Source: Burkholderiales bacterium (GTDB taxonomy: Bacteria; Pseudomonadota; Gammaproteobacteria; Burkholderiales; Burkholderiaceae_C). From it: DNA of 32,452 nt. The position numbers and the translations under genes were made by a program. Location: contig JAIXTA010000133.1 of the NCBI GenBank assembly GCA_027484405.1, positions 1 to 32,452 on the forward strand. The letters are read 5' to 3'. This document shows positions 18,404 through 26,013 of the stretch, piece by piece; within the stretch, counting starts at the first letter, position 1, and each line of letters begins with the position of its first letter. The notes beneath the pieces were generated by a model that worked only from the letters and a program-made list of their open reading frames with translations, was not told the DNA's origin and made no database searches.

Positions 18404-18946
18404 GTGAATGGATTGCTTGCGATCTCGCGCGGGATCGACTGGATCAACCTCAAGATCGGCCGTGCCGTGTTCTGGCTGGTGCTGGCCGTGGTACTCATCA
18501 GCTGCGGCAATGCCGTGATCCGCAAGCTGTTCGACACCAGTTCGAACGCCTGGCTTGAAGTGCAGTGGTATCTGTTTGCGGCCGTGTTCCTCGGCGCGGC
18601 GGCCTACACCCTGCTGGTCAATGAGCATGTGCGCATCGACTTCGTCTCCAGCCGCGTGTCTGACAAGGCCAAGGCCTGGATCGACATCATCGGCTTTGTG
18701 GTGTTTTTGATCCCGCTGTGCATCTTCGTGGTCTGGCTGTCCTTCCCCTACGCGATAGATGCCTACAAGTCTGGCGAAATGTCGTCGAACGCCGGTGGCC
18801 TGATCCGCTGGCCCGTTTATCTGATGCTGCCTGTGGGCTTCTTGCTGCTGCTGGCGCAATCCATCTCCGAGCTGATCAAGCGCTTCGGTTTCCTGAGCGG
18901 CGCGCTGCCGCATCTGTTCCCGCCCAAGGGTGAGCAGATCCAATAA
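18404..18946 (+). CDS. TRAP transporter small membrane subunit (DctQ family)
   Basis: The small permease subunit of a tripartite ATP-independent periplasmic transporter, 180 residues with four predicted helices. The first is AVFWLVLAVVLISCGNAVIR, the second carries the DctQ hallmark SNAWLEVQWYLFAAVFLGAA, and VNEHVRIDFVSSRVSDKAKAW follows. It most resembles the mannitol/chloroaromatic (FcbT2, COG4665) branch. The start is GTG at 18404 with AAGGAG eight bases before. The large subunit starts 39 bp downstream. The binding-protein gene lies beyond it on the other strand. Confidence 0.93.
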   Translation: MNGLLAISRGIDWINLKIGRAVFWLVLAVVLISCGNAVIRKLFDTSSNAWLEVQWYLFAAVFLGAAAYTLLVNEHVRIDFVSSRVSDKAKAWIDIIGFVVFLIPLCIFVVWLSFPYAIDAYKSGEMSSNAGGLIRWPVYLMLPVGFLLLLAQSISELIKRFGFLSGALPHLFPPKGEQIQ

Positions 18947-18985
18947 GCGCCGGCCACACAGAACAAGATTCCAGGGAACCCATCC

Positions 18986-20791
18986 ATGCTTCAGTTCATT
19001 GCTGCAAACCTCGCGCCGATCATGTTTCTGGCGCTTTTATTCTTCCTGCTGACCGGCTTTCCGGTGGCCTTCGGCCTCGCAGCCACCGGCATGTTCTTCG
19101 GCTTCGTCGCCATCGAGCTCGGCCTGGTGCCAGCCAACTTCTTTGGCCTGCTGCCGCTGCGCATCTACGGCATCATGGCCAATGACACGCTGCTGGCCAT
19201 CCCCTTCTTCACCTTCATGGGGATCATCCTTGAGCGATCCGGCATGGCCGAGGACCTGCTCGAGACCGTCGGGCAGGTGTTTGGGCCGGTGCGCGGCGGC
19301 GTGGCGCTGGCCGTGATCTTCGTGGGTGCGCTGCTGGCAGCCACCACGGGCGTGGTTGCAGCATCCGTGATCTCCATGGGTCTGATCTCCCTGCCCATCA
19401 TGCTGCGCTATGGCTACAACCGCGCGATCGCGGCGGGCACCATCACCGCCTCGGGCACGCTGGCGCAGATCGTGCCGCCTTCGCTGGTGCTGATCATCAT
19501 GGCCGACCAGCTCGGCCGCTCGGTGGGCGACATGTATGCCGGCGCGCTGGAACCCGCGCTGATGCTGATCGCCCTGTACGCCGCCTTCATCATCCTGCTG
19601 GCCATCTTCAAGCCCAAGTGGGTGCCGGCGCTGCCGCCTGAGGCCCGCATCTACAAGGAGCCGAACGGCTCGGGTGGCTACACCTCGCTGGTGGCGCTGG
19701 CCATCACCTGCGTGGTGGTGGGCTGGCTGATGGCGCACTTCTACGACGACATCGTCAAAGCCATCTGGAAGCGCAAGGATATTCCCGAGGACGAGATCGT
19801 CGTCATGTCGGTGACGGCCTCGGTGATCCTGGCCTGGGTGCTGGCGGTGTTCAACAAGTTCCTCAAGCTGGGCCTGCTGTCCAAGCTGGCCGAGCGTGTG
19901 ACCTTTGTGCTCATTCCGCCGCTGGCGCTGATCTTTCTGGTGCTGGGCACGATCTTCCTGGGCATTGCCACGCCCACCGAAGGCGGCGCCATGGGTGCCG
20001 TGGGTGCGCTGCTGATGGCCTTCTCGCGCCGCCGCCTGGACAAGAAGCTGATGATCCAGGCGCTGGACACCACCACCAAGCTGTCCTGCTTCGTGCTCTT
20101 CGTGCTGGTGGGCTCCACCGTGTTCGCGTTGACCTTCCAGGGCATTGACGGCCCCGAGTGGGTCAAGCATCTGTTCGACAAGGTGCCGGGCGAGCAGATC
20201 GGCTTCCTGATCGTGGTGAACGTGCTGATCTTCATCCTCGGCTGCTTTATCGACTTCTTCGAGATCAGCTTCATCCTGCTGCCCCTGCTCAAGCCGATTG
20301 CCGAGGGGCTGAACATCGATCTGGTGTGGTTCGGCGTCATGATCGCCATGAACCTGCAGACCAGCTTCCTGACGCCGCCCTTCGGCTTTGCGCTGTTCTA
20401 TCTGCGCAGCGTGGCGCCGGCCAAGGACTACACCGACAAAGTCACCGGCCAGACCATTCCGGCCTTCAGCACGGCGGACATCTACAAGGGATCCGTGCCC
20501 TACATCCTGATCCAGCTGTTCATGGTTGGCGTGATCATGTTCTTCCCGCAGATCGTGACCGAGCATGTCGAGAAGGCAGTGACGGTCGACGAGTCCACGC
20601 TGAAGCTCGAGATCCCTGTCGAGCAAGGGCTGCCCGTACCGGGCGAGGAGCCCAAGCCTGCAGACCCGAACGCACCCAAGACGGATGCCGGTGGCATGCC
20701 GCTGCCACCGCCCGAGGAGCCGGCCGACGACCCCGCCAAGCTGCTGCAGCAGAAGATCGAGGACGGCAAGGTCAGTCAGCCCAAGCCCTGA
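18986..20791 (+). CDS. TRAP transporter large membrane subunit (DctM family), extended
   Basis: The ion-coupled transport subunit of the TRAP system, 601 residues against about 430 for classic DctM. The start FLALLFFLLTGFPVAFGLAA and MANDTLLAIPFFTFMGIILE, then ASGTLAQIVPPSLVLIIMAD, are family hallmarks. The extra length has two sources: a charged, partly hydrophobic insert around residues 220-300 including YDDIVKAIWKRKDIPEDEIV, and a hydrophilic tail after about residue 525, rich in Pro, Glu and Asp, probably outside the membrane. This layout fits the FcbT3/COG4664 branch. CAGGGAA lies before the ATG at 18986. A terminator follows at 20811. Confidence 0.94.
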   Translation: MLQFIAANLAPIMFLALLFFLLTGFPVAFGLAATGMFFGFVAIELGLVPANFFGLLPLRIYGIMANDTLLAIPFFTFMGIILERSGMAEDLLETVGQVFGPVRGGVALAVIFVGALLAATTGVVAASVISMGLISLPIMLRYGYNRAIAAGTITASGTLAQIVPPSLVLIIMADQLGRSVGDMYAGALEPALMLIALYAAFIILLAIFKPKWVPALPPEARIYKEPNGSGGYTSLVALAITCVVVGWLMAHFYDDIVKAIWKRKDIPEDEIVVMSVTASVILAWVLAVFNKFLKLGLLSKLAERVTFVLIPPLALIFLVLGTIFLGIATPTEGGAMGAVGALLMAFSRRRLDKKLMIQALDTTTKLSCFVLFVLVGSTVFALTFQGIDGPEWVKHLFDKVPGEQIGFLIVVNVLIFILGCFIDFFEISFILLPLLKPIAEGLNIDLVWFGVMIAMNLQTSFLTPPFGFALFYLRSVAPAKDYTDKVTGQTIPAFSTADIYKGSVPYILIQLFMVGVIMFFPQIVTEHVEKAVTVDESTLKLEIPVEQGLPVPGEEPKPADPNAPKTDAGGMPLPPPEEPADDPAKLLQQKIEDGKVSQPKP

Positions 20792-20810
20792 CGCGCACCT
20801 GCGCCGCCTC

Positions 20811-20843
20811 AAACACCCGGCCTCTGCGCCGGGTGTTTTGTTT
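20811..20843 (+). terminator. Terminator of the TRAP membrane-subunit operon
   Basis: AAACACCCGG (20811-20820) pairs with CCGGGTGTTT (20829-20838) and is followed by TGTTT, giving a hairpin with a T-rich tail 19 bp after the large-subunit stop. Confidence 0.85.
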
Positions 20844-21004
20844 CCGGGCGAGCATCAGCTCAGGGGGCGGCGGCGTATCTAACTGACGATCTAAAGAATG
20901 GCCGAAAAGCGTGTATTTCTGATTGGACAAAACCGGCTTTCCGCTTTTGGGGCAACGGTTCTGATCGATTTCAGTACAGCGAAATCAATGGCCGAAAACA
21001 AATG

Positions 21005-21032
21005 AAAAAAGCCCGGCCGAAGCCGGGCTTTT
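21005..21032 (-). terminator. Terminator of the TRAP binding-protein gene
   Basis: Read leftward, an 11-bp stem (21032-21022 with 21017-21007) is closed by a TTCG tetraloop on a C-G pair, an unusually stable form, and followed by a T run. It also has T residues on the + strand, so it may work both ways. Between this and the previous terminator lies an AT-richer 160 bp in which AATGGCCGAAAA occurs twice (near 20895 and 20987). Confidence 0.88.
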
Positions 21033-21050
21033 GCATGCGCGCTGGAAGAA

Positions 21051-22130
21051 TCAGCGCACGTTGCGCGACATGAAGGTGTCGAAGGTCTGCTCGCCGAAGC
21101 GGAACCAGGCGATCATGTCATTGCGGGCGCGGAAGTAGTCGTCGCCGATCTTCTTCCAGTCCGGGTTCTTGGTGGCGAGTTCGGCGTAGAACTCGTTGGC
21201 GGCCTTGAACGCGGCTTCCATGATCGGGGCCGGCATCGGACGCAACTGGGTCTTGTTGGCCACCAGACGCTTGAGCGCCTGCGGGTTGCGCAGGTCGTAC
21301 TTGGCCTGCATGTCCACGTGGGCGTGGCTGGCCGCGGCCTCGACGATCGCCTGCAGATCCTTGGGCAGCGCAGCCCAGGCCTTGCTGTTGATGTAGAAGG
21401 ACAGCTGGGCGCCGCCTTCCCACCAGCCGGGGTAGTAATAGAAGGGGGCGACCTTGTTGAAGCCCAGCTTCTCGTCGTCGTACGGACCGACCCACTCGGT
21501 GGCGTCGATCGTGCCCTTTTCCAGCGCCTGATAGATCTCGCCGCCCGGGATGTTCTGCGGTACACCGCCGATGCGCTCGAGCACCTTGCCGCCGAAGCCG
21601 CCGATGCGCATCTTCAGGCCCTTGATGTCATTGACGGTCTTGATTTCCTTGCGGTACCAGCCGCCCATCTGGGTGCCGGTATTGCCGCCGGGGAAGTTCA
21701 CGATGTTCAGCTTGGCGTAGAACTCGCGCATCAGCTTCATGCCGTTGCCTTCGTACATCCACGCGGACAGCTGGCGGCTGTTCATGCCAAAGGGCACGGC
21801 GCAGTCGAAGGCGAAGGCTTCGTTCTTGCCGAAGAAGTAATAGGGGGCCGTGTGGGTCATTTCCACAGTGCCCTTTTCCACGGCGTCGGCCGTGCCGAAG
21901 GCCGGGGCCAGTTCACCGGCGCCATGCACCGAAATCTGGAAGCGGCCGCCCGAGGCGTCGCTCACGAACTTGGAGAAGACCTCGGCAGCGCCGTAGATCG
22001 TGTCCAGCGCCTTGGGGAAGGACGAGGCCAGGCGCCAGCGGATGTTTTGTTGGGCGTGAACCGCGGGTGCGACACCGGCGGCCAGAACGCCGGCAATACC
22101 GGCGCCTTTGACGAACGAACGACGTTCCAT
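21051..22130 (-). CDS. TRAP transporter solute-binding protein, TakP-like
   Basis: The periplasmic receptor of the TRAP system, 359 residues. The N terminus MERRSFVKGAGIAG is a Tat-type signal (RRSFVK) with likely cleavage after VHA near residue 26. The mature protein starts QNIRWRLASSFPKALDTIYG and has GGWYRKEIKTVNDIKGLKMR with the ligand-binding Arg region of DctP folds, then IPGGEIYQALEKGTIDATEW and FYYYPGWWEGGAQLSFYIN. These are typical of the TakP/FcbT1 branch (COG4663), whose studied member TakP binds 2-oxoacids such as pyruvate. A 2-oxoacid ligand is thus an inference. The ATG at 22130 has AAGGAG seven bases ahead and gives the signal peptide; an upstream ATG in frame was not used. It is convergent with its two membrane-subunit genes. 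Confidence 0.93.
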   Translation of the reverse strand: MERRSFVKGAGIAGVLAAGVAPAVHAQQNIRWRLASSFPKALDTIYGAAEVFSKFVSDASGGRFQISVHGAGELAPAFGTADAVEKGTVEMTHTAPYYFFGKNEAFAFDCAVPFGMNSRQLSAWMYEGNGMKLMREFYAKLNIVNFPGGNTGTQMGGWYRKEIKTVNDIKGLKMRIGGFGGKVLERIGGVPQNIPGGEIYQALEKGTIDATEWVGPYDDEKLGFNKVAPFYYYPGWWEGGAQLSFYINSKAWAALPKDLQAIVEAAASHAHVDMQAKYDLRNPQALKRLVANKTQLRPMPAPIMEAAFKAANEFYAELATKNPDWKKIGDDYFRARNDMIAWFRFGEQTFDTFMSRNVR

Positions 22131-22250
22131 GAAGTCTCCTTGCAGTTGCCGATCCTCCCGATCGCCCCTGTGGGCAGGGGTCATTGGGCGGGGATTGTCA
22201 CGGGATGCGCAGCGGCACAGTTGCACTGCGGTCACGCAGATGACCCAAGG

Positions 22251-22256
22251 ATTCTA
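22251..22256 (-). promoter_or_regulatory. Possible -10 box for the TRAP binding-protein gene
   Basis: TAGAAT on the - strand, about 120 bp before the start codon in the 269-bp gap after pmbA. The matching -35 position (ATCTGA) is poor. A long leader would result. Confidence 0.25.
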
Positions 22257-22399
22257 GTCAGCAGGGTGCCGATTCAGATGCGGGTTATTCCGCACCGGAC
22301 CACACAAAAATGCACAGCAGTCAGGCGAGCGTCAGCTTCGGTCCGGACGCGTGCGCTGTCTGGCACGCCGCGGGCTGGGCACGTGCACCCTTGCGCGAG

Positions 22400-23815
22400 T
22401 CAATTGCCCGCGATGGCCATCTCGCTGATCAGGATGGAGCCCGTGACCTTGGTGCCCCGGCGCAGCACGTCGGCGCCCACGGCGGCGATGTCCTTGAACA
22501 TCTGCGCCATGTTGCCGGCGATCGTGATTTCCTCCACCGGGTACTGGATCACGCCGTTCTCCACCCAGTAGCCGGAAGCGCCGCGCGAGTAGTCGCCGTT
22601 CACGTAGTTCACGCCCTGGCCGAGCAGTTCGGTGACGAGCAGGCCGCATCCCATCTTGCGCAGCATGGCCGCAAAGTTGTCGCCGGGTTGTGTCAGGCGG
22701 CTGGTCAGGCTCAAGTTGTGCGAGCCGCCGGCATTGCCTGTGGTGGGCAGCTTGAGCTTGCGGGCGGTGTAGGTGGACAGGAACCAGCCCTTGAGCACGC
22801 CGGCTTCCAGCACGGTGCGCTTCTTCGTGGCGACGCCTTCGTCGTCGAAGAAGCACGAGCCGATGGCGCCGGGCACATGCGGGTCCTCAAGAATGTCGAT
22901 GTGGCTGGCGAGCACCTGCTCGCCCATCTTGCCCACGAAGAAGGACGCATCGCGATACAGCGCGCCGCCGCTGGCGGCCTGCACGAAGCTGCCGAGCAGG
23001 CCGCAGGCCAGCGGCGCCTCGAACAGTACTGGGCACTTGCGCGTGTCCAGCTTGCGGGCGTGCAGGCGGGCCAGGGCGCGCTCGGCGGCGTAGCGGCCCA
23101 CGCGCTCGGGCTCGGCCAGGTCTTCGGCGCGGCGTTCGCTGACATACCAGTCGTCGCGCTGCATGCCGGAACGGTCCTTGGCGATCGGCGCGATCGACAG
23201 GCTCTGGCGCGAATAGGGGTAGCCGTCCATGAAGCCGTGCGTCGTCGCCAGAATGAACTGCCCCTGCGAGGCCGAGACCGCCGTGCCGTCGGTGTTGCTG
23301 ATGCGCTTGTCGGTGGCCAGGGCCGCCCGCTCCATGCGCAGGGCGAGCGCGATCGCATGCTCGGCATCCAGCGCCCAGGGGTGATACAGATCCAGGTCCG
23401 GCGCATCCTTGGCCAGCAGCTCCGGCTCGGCCAGGCCGGCGCAGTCGTCGGGTGCCGTGAAGCGTGCGATGTCGAAGGCCGCGCGCACGGTGGCTTCGAT
23501 CGAGGCCTTGGAGAAGTCGCTGGTCGAGGCATTGCCGCGCGACAGCGCACCGGGCTTGCCGGTGTAGACCGTGATGCCCAGACCCTTGTCGCGGTTGTGC
23601 TCCAGGGTCTCGACGGCGCCCTTGCGCACGCTCACCGACAGCCCCGAGCCTTCCGAGACTTCCACCCCGGCCTGTGCGGCGCCCATGCGGCGGGCCACGG
23701 CCAGTGCGTCGGCGGCAATGTTTTCCAGCTCGCCGCGCGTGAAGGACAGCGGCTGTGTGGCGGCGGACGAGGCCGAAGCGGCTGGAGTGGCTGGGGTGGC
23801 TTTGGAGCGCGGCAT
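22400..23815 (-). CDS. pmbA: Metalloprotease PmbA (TldE)
   Basis: PmbA/TldE forms a heterodimer with TldD that digests unfolded peptides; in enterobacteria it matures microcin B17 and degrades the CcdA antitoxin. TldD carries the metal site and TldE lacks it, consistent with no HExxxH motif being visible here. The product has 471 residues, slightly long because of an Ala-, Ser- and Pro-rich N terminus of about 22 residues. Family blocks include SVSVRKGAVETLEHNRDKGL, the segment FFDDEGVATKKRTVLEAGVL, and GNAGGSHNLSL. tldD is not in the window. It is divergent from yjgA, an arrangement also known in gammaproteobacteria. Confidence 0.96.
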   Translation of the reverse strand: MPRSKATPATPAASASSAATQPLSFTRGELENIAADALAVARRMGAAQAGVEVSEGSGLSVSVRKGAVETLEHNRDKGLGITVYTGKPGALSRGNASTSDFSKASIEATVRAAFDIARFTAPDDCAGLAEPELLAKDAPDLDLYHPWALDAEHAIALALRMERAALATDKRISNTDGTAVSASQGQFILATTHGFMDGYPYSRQSLSIAPIAKDRSGMQRDDWYVSERRAEDLAEPERVGRYAAERALARLHARKLDTRKCPVLFEAPLACGLLGSFVQAASGGALYRDASFFVGKMGEQVLASHIDILEDPHVPGAIGSCFFDDEGVATKKRTVLEAGVLKGWFLSTYTARKLKLPTTGNAGGSHNLSLTSRLTQPGDNFAAMLRKMGCGLLVTELLGQGVNYVNGDYSRGASGYWVENGVIQYPVEEITIAGNMAQMFKDIAAVGADVLRRGTKVTGSILISEMAIAGN

Positions 23816-23864
23816 GAAGGAGTTCGAAACCCGGGGCGAAAAGTCAGGCTTCTATCATAGGTGG

Positions 23865-24464
23865 ATGAACCGATGGCACATGCCCGGCCAGGCGCCGGAA
23901 GACGACGACGAAGACCTCGACACCGGTCCGTCCAAGACCCAGATCAAGAAGCACATGCTGGCCCTGACCGAGATGGGCGAGCAGGTCGTGAACCTGCCGG
24001 ACAGCCAGCTGGCGCGCGTACCGATGAACGAGCGCCTGGAGAAGGCCATCCGCGAATGCCGGCGCATCACGGCGCACGGCGGGCGCAAGCGCCAGATCCA
24101 GTACATCGGCAAGCTCATGCGCGAGCTCGATGAGACCGAGGTCGAGGCCATCCGCGCCAAGCTGGCCGCCTTCTCGGGTGAGAGCAATGCCGAGAACGCC
24201 CGCTTCCATGCGCTGGAGCGCTGGCGCGACCGCCTGCTGGCCGACGATGCTGCGCTGCAGGCCTACCTGGATAAGTACCCCGAGGTGGAGGTGCAGCGCC
24301 TGCGCCAGCTGATCCGCGAGGCGCGCAAGGACGCTGCGGCGAACAAGCCGCCCAAGCACGCGCGCGAGCTGTTCAAGCTGCTGCGCGAGACCGAGGAGGC
24401 GGCGAATCCCGTGCAGCCCGCCCAGCCCGCAGGCACGGGCGCCACCGAGGCGGACGATGCCTGA
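23865..24464 (+). CDS. yjgA: Ribosome-associated protein YjgA (DarP, DUF615)
   Basis: YjgA/DarP associates with late large-subunit ribosome precursors and helps 50S maturation. The 199-residue protein shows the DUF615 pattern: PSKTQIKKHMLALTEMGEQV, then RRITAHGGRKRQIQYIGKLM, and YPEVEVQRLRQLIREARKDA near the C terminus, followed by a family-typical KHARELFKLLRE. The last 20 residues are Ala-, Pro- and Gly-rich. The ATG at 23865 is directly preceded by AGGTGG, which is too close to be an ideal ribosome-binding site; ATG at 23880 is the alternative. It overlaps mog by 8 bp, so the two are translated from one mRNA. Confidence 0.94.
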   Translation: MNRWHMPGQAPEDDDEDLDTGPSKTQIKKHMLALTEMGEQVVNLPDSQLARVPMNERLEKAIRECRRITAHGGRKRQIQYIGKLMRELDETEVEAIRAKLAAFSGESNAENARFHALERWRDRLLADDAALQAYLDKYPEVEVQRLRQLIREARKDAAANKPPKHARELFKLLRETEEAANPVQPAQPAGTGATEADDA

Positions 24465-25077
24465 GCGCAGCCACCCCGACGAGGTCTTCATCGGCCTGGC
24501 GTCCATCAGCGACCGGGCGAGCGCCGGCGTGTATGCCGACCAGGGCCTGCCCGCACTGCGCGAGTGGCTGCAGGCCGCGATCGTCGGCCCGGTGCGCTTC
24601 GTGGAGCGCCTGATTCCCGATGAGGCCGCGGTGATCTCGAGCACGCTGATCGAGCTGTGCGATACCGAACGCTGCGACCTGATCCTGACCACCGGCGGCA
24701 CCGGCCCGGCGCGGCGCGACGTAACGCCCGAAGCCACGCTGGCCGTGGCCATGCGCGAGATGCCGGGCTTTGGCGAGCAGATGCGGCAGATCAGCCTGAA
24801 GTTTGTGCCGACGGCCATCCTGTCTCGGCAGGTCGGTGCGCTGCGCGAGATCGATGGGCACGCGGCCTTGATCATCAACCTGCCGGGCCAGCCCAAGGCC
24901 ATCAAGGAAACGCTAGAAGGCCTGAAGGACGCCGAGGGCGGGACAGTCGTGCCCGGCATCTTTGCCGCCGTGCCCTACTGCATCGACCTGATCGGCGGGC
25001 CCTACATCGAAACCCGCGAGGGCGTGATCAAGAGCTTCCGGCCGAAGTCGGCGATTCGCCCTGCGCAAAACCATTAG
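24457..25077 (+). CDS. mog: Molybdopterin adenylyltransferase
   Basis: Mog activates molybdopterin by adenylylation so that molybdate can be inserted by MoeA. The 206-residue protein has the MoaB/Mog domain: IGLASISDRASAGVYADQG near the start, LILTTGGTGPARRDVTPEA (about residues 75-93) as the signature that binds molybdopterin, and ALIINLPGQPKAIKETLEGL, the second conserved block. The ATG at 24457 lies inside the end of yjgA. The pairing yjgA-mog occurs in other betaproteobacteria. No other molybdenum-cofactor gene is in the window. Confidence 0.96.
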   Translation: MPERSHPDEVFIGLASISDRASAGVYADQGLPALREWLQAAIVGPVRFVERLIPDEAAVISSTLIELCDTERCDLILTTGGTGPARRDVTPEATLAVAMREMPGFGEQMRQISLKFVPTAILSRQVGALREIDGHAALIINLPGQPKAIKETLEGLKDAEGGTVVPGIFAAVPYCIDLIGGPYIETREGVIKSFRPKSAIRPAQNH

Positions 25078-25168
25078 CCACAGATGACACAGATGAACAC
25101 CGATGAGACCCAAGACACCGTGCTGACCTTGTCAGCTTGTATCTGTGTGGATCTGTGTCTATCTGTGG
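25078..25168. repeat. Large imperfect inverted repeat with an inner hairpin
   Basis: The left arm (from 25078) starts CCACAGATGACACAGATG and the right arm ends at 25168 with the near complement GATCTGTGTCTATCTGTGG. Inside lies a perfect 6-bp hairpin, GCTGAC/GTCAGC (25122-25127 and 25131-25136). The element begins one base after the mog stop and ends 20 bp before the esterase gene. Similar CCACAGATGACACAGATG elements are, from memory, scattered in several bacterial genomes. Confidence 0.75.
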
Positions 25169-25187
25169 CCCCCTATCTCTTCTTGAC

Positions 25188-25862
25188 ATGACGACACCCT
25201 TGCTCGAACGCATCGAACTCCAGACCGGCCCGAAGCCCACGGCCAGCGTGATCTGGCTGCATGGCCTGGGCGCCGATGGCAATGACTTCGTACCCATCGT
25301 GCCCGAGCTGGATCTGACGGGCTGCGGCGATGTGCGATTTGTGTTTCCGCATGCGCAGACGATGCCGGTGACGATCAACGGTGGCTACGTGATGCGCGCC
25401 TGGTACGACATTCTGGGCATGGATCTCGTGCGCCGCGAAGACGAGGCTGGCATCCGCAAGAGCGCCGCGCAGATTGAGGCGCTGATTGCGCATGAGGTCA
25501 GTCGCGGCATCCCGAGCGAGCGCATCGTGCTGGCCGGGTTTTCGCAAGGCTGCGCCATGACCCTGTTCACCGGTCTGCGCCATGCGGCGCCGCTGGCCGG
25601 GCTAGTGGGCCTCTCGGGCTATCTGCCCGTGGCCGACAAGACCGTGGCCGAGCGCGCGAGCGCCAACCTGCGCACGCCGATCTTCATGGCCCACGGTTCG
25701 CAGGACCCGGTGGTGCCGCAGGCCCGTGCCGAGAGCTCACGCGAGTTGCTGCGCGCGCTCGGTCACGAGATCGAGTGGCACAGCTACCCCATGCCGCACA
25801 GCGTGTGCGGTGAGGAAGTCGCGGCGATCAGCGCCTTCCTGCAGAAGGTGCTGAGCAGCTAG
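25188..25862 (+). CDS. Carboxylesterase / phospholipase (alpha/beta hydrolase)
   Basis: A 224-residue cytosolic esterase of the Abhydrolase_2 family (Pseudomonas EstB-type carboxylesterase, eukaryotic acyl-protein thioesterase relatives). SVIWLHGLGADGNDFVPIVP holds the oxyanion-hole HGLG, and the catalytic triad is visible as Ser119 in GFSQGCAM, Asp173 in GSQDPVVP and His204 in PMPHSVC. YVMRAWYDI is also typical. The ATG at 25188 was chosen because the inverted repeat occupies the sequence upstream and the family starts here. Its stop codon is overlapped by the first bases of a dispersed repeat. It is probably not cotranscribed with mog. Confidence 0.94.
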   Translation: MTTPLLERIELQTGPKPTASVIWLHGLGADGNDFVPIVPELDLTGCGDVRFVFPHAQTMPVTINGGYVMRAWYDILGMDLVRREDEAGIRKSAAQIEALIAHEVSRGIPSERIVLAGFSQGCAMTLFTGLRHAAPLAGLVGLSGYLPVADKTVAERASANLRTPIFMAHGSQDPVVPQARAESSRELLRALGHEIEWHSYPMPHSVCGEEVAAISAFLQKVLSS

Positions 25863-25909
25863 ATCCAGCATTCATGCGGTTTTCCAGGCCAAATGGGCGG
25901 GAAAGCCGC
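25861..25909 (-). repeat. Dispersed palindromic element C, copy 2
   Basis: 49 bp matching 9608-9560 in inverted orientation at 44 of 49 positions. The stem is GCGGTTTTCC (25876-25885) with GGAAAGCCGC (25900-25909), one G-T pair. The element begins within the stop codon of the esterase gene. GGGACAAGCGG follows at once, a motif also found beside the related repeats near 9679 and 27377. Confidence 0.85.
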
Positions 25910-25964
25910 ACGGGACAAGCGGGAAGGCTTCCCGGAGCGTGTGCCGGAGGACGGACGCGCAGCA

Positions 25965-25992
25965 AACAAGGCCACCCTGGGGTGGCCTTGTT
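25965..25992 (-). terminator. Terminator between esterase and terC genes
   Basis: A perfect 13-bp inverted repeat (25965-25977 and 25980-25992), GC-rich inside with A/T-rich ends, 22 bp after the terC stop. It could serve both convergent genes; the T run is short on each side. Confidence 0.75.
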
Positions 25993-26013
25993 GCCGTTTG
26001 GGCGGCTGACCGC

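Noticed and set aside
19037-20812. 591-codon open frame on the - strand rich in His, Gln and Asp
   Set aside because: It is the exact antisense of the TRAP large subunit. Long antisense frames are expected in GC-rich genes, and the composition is that of a shadow.
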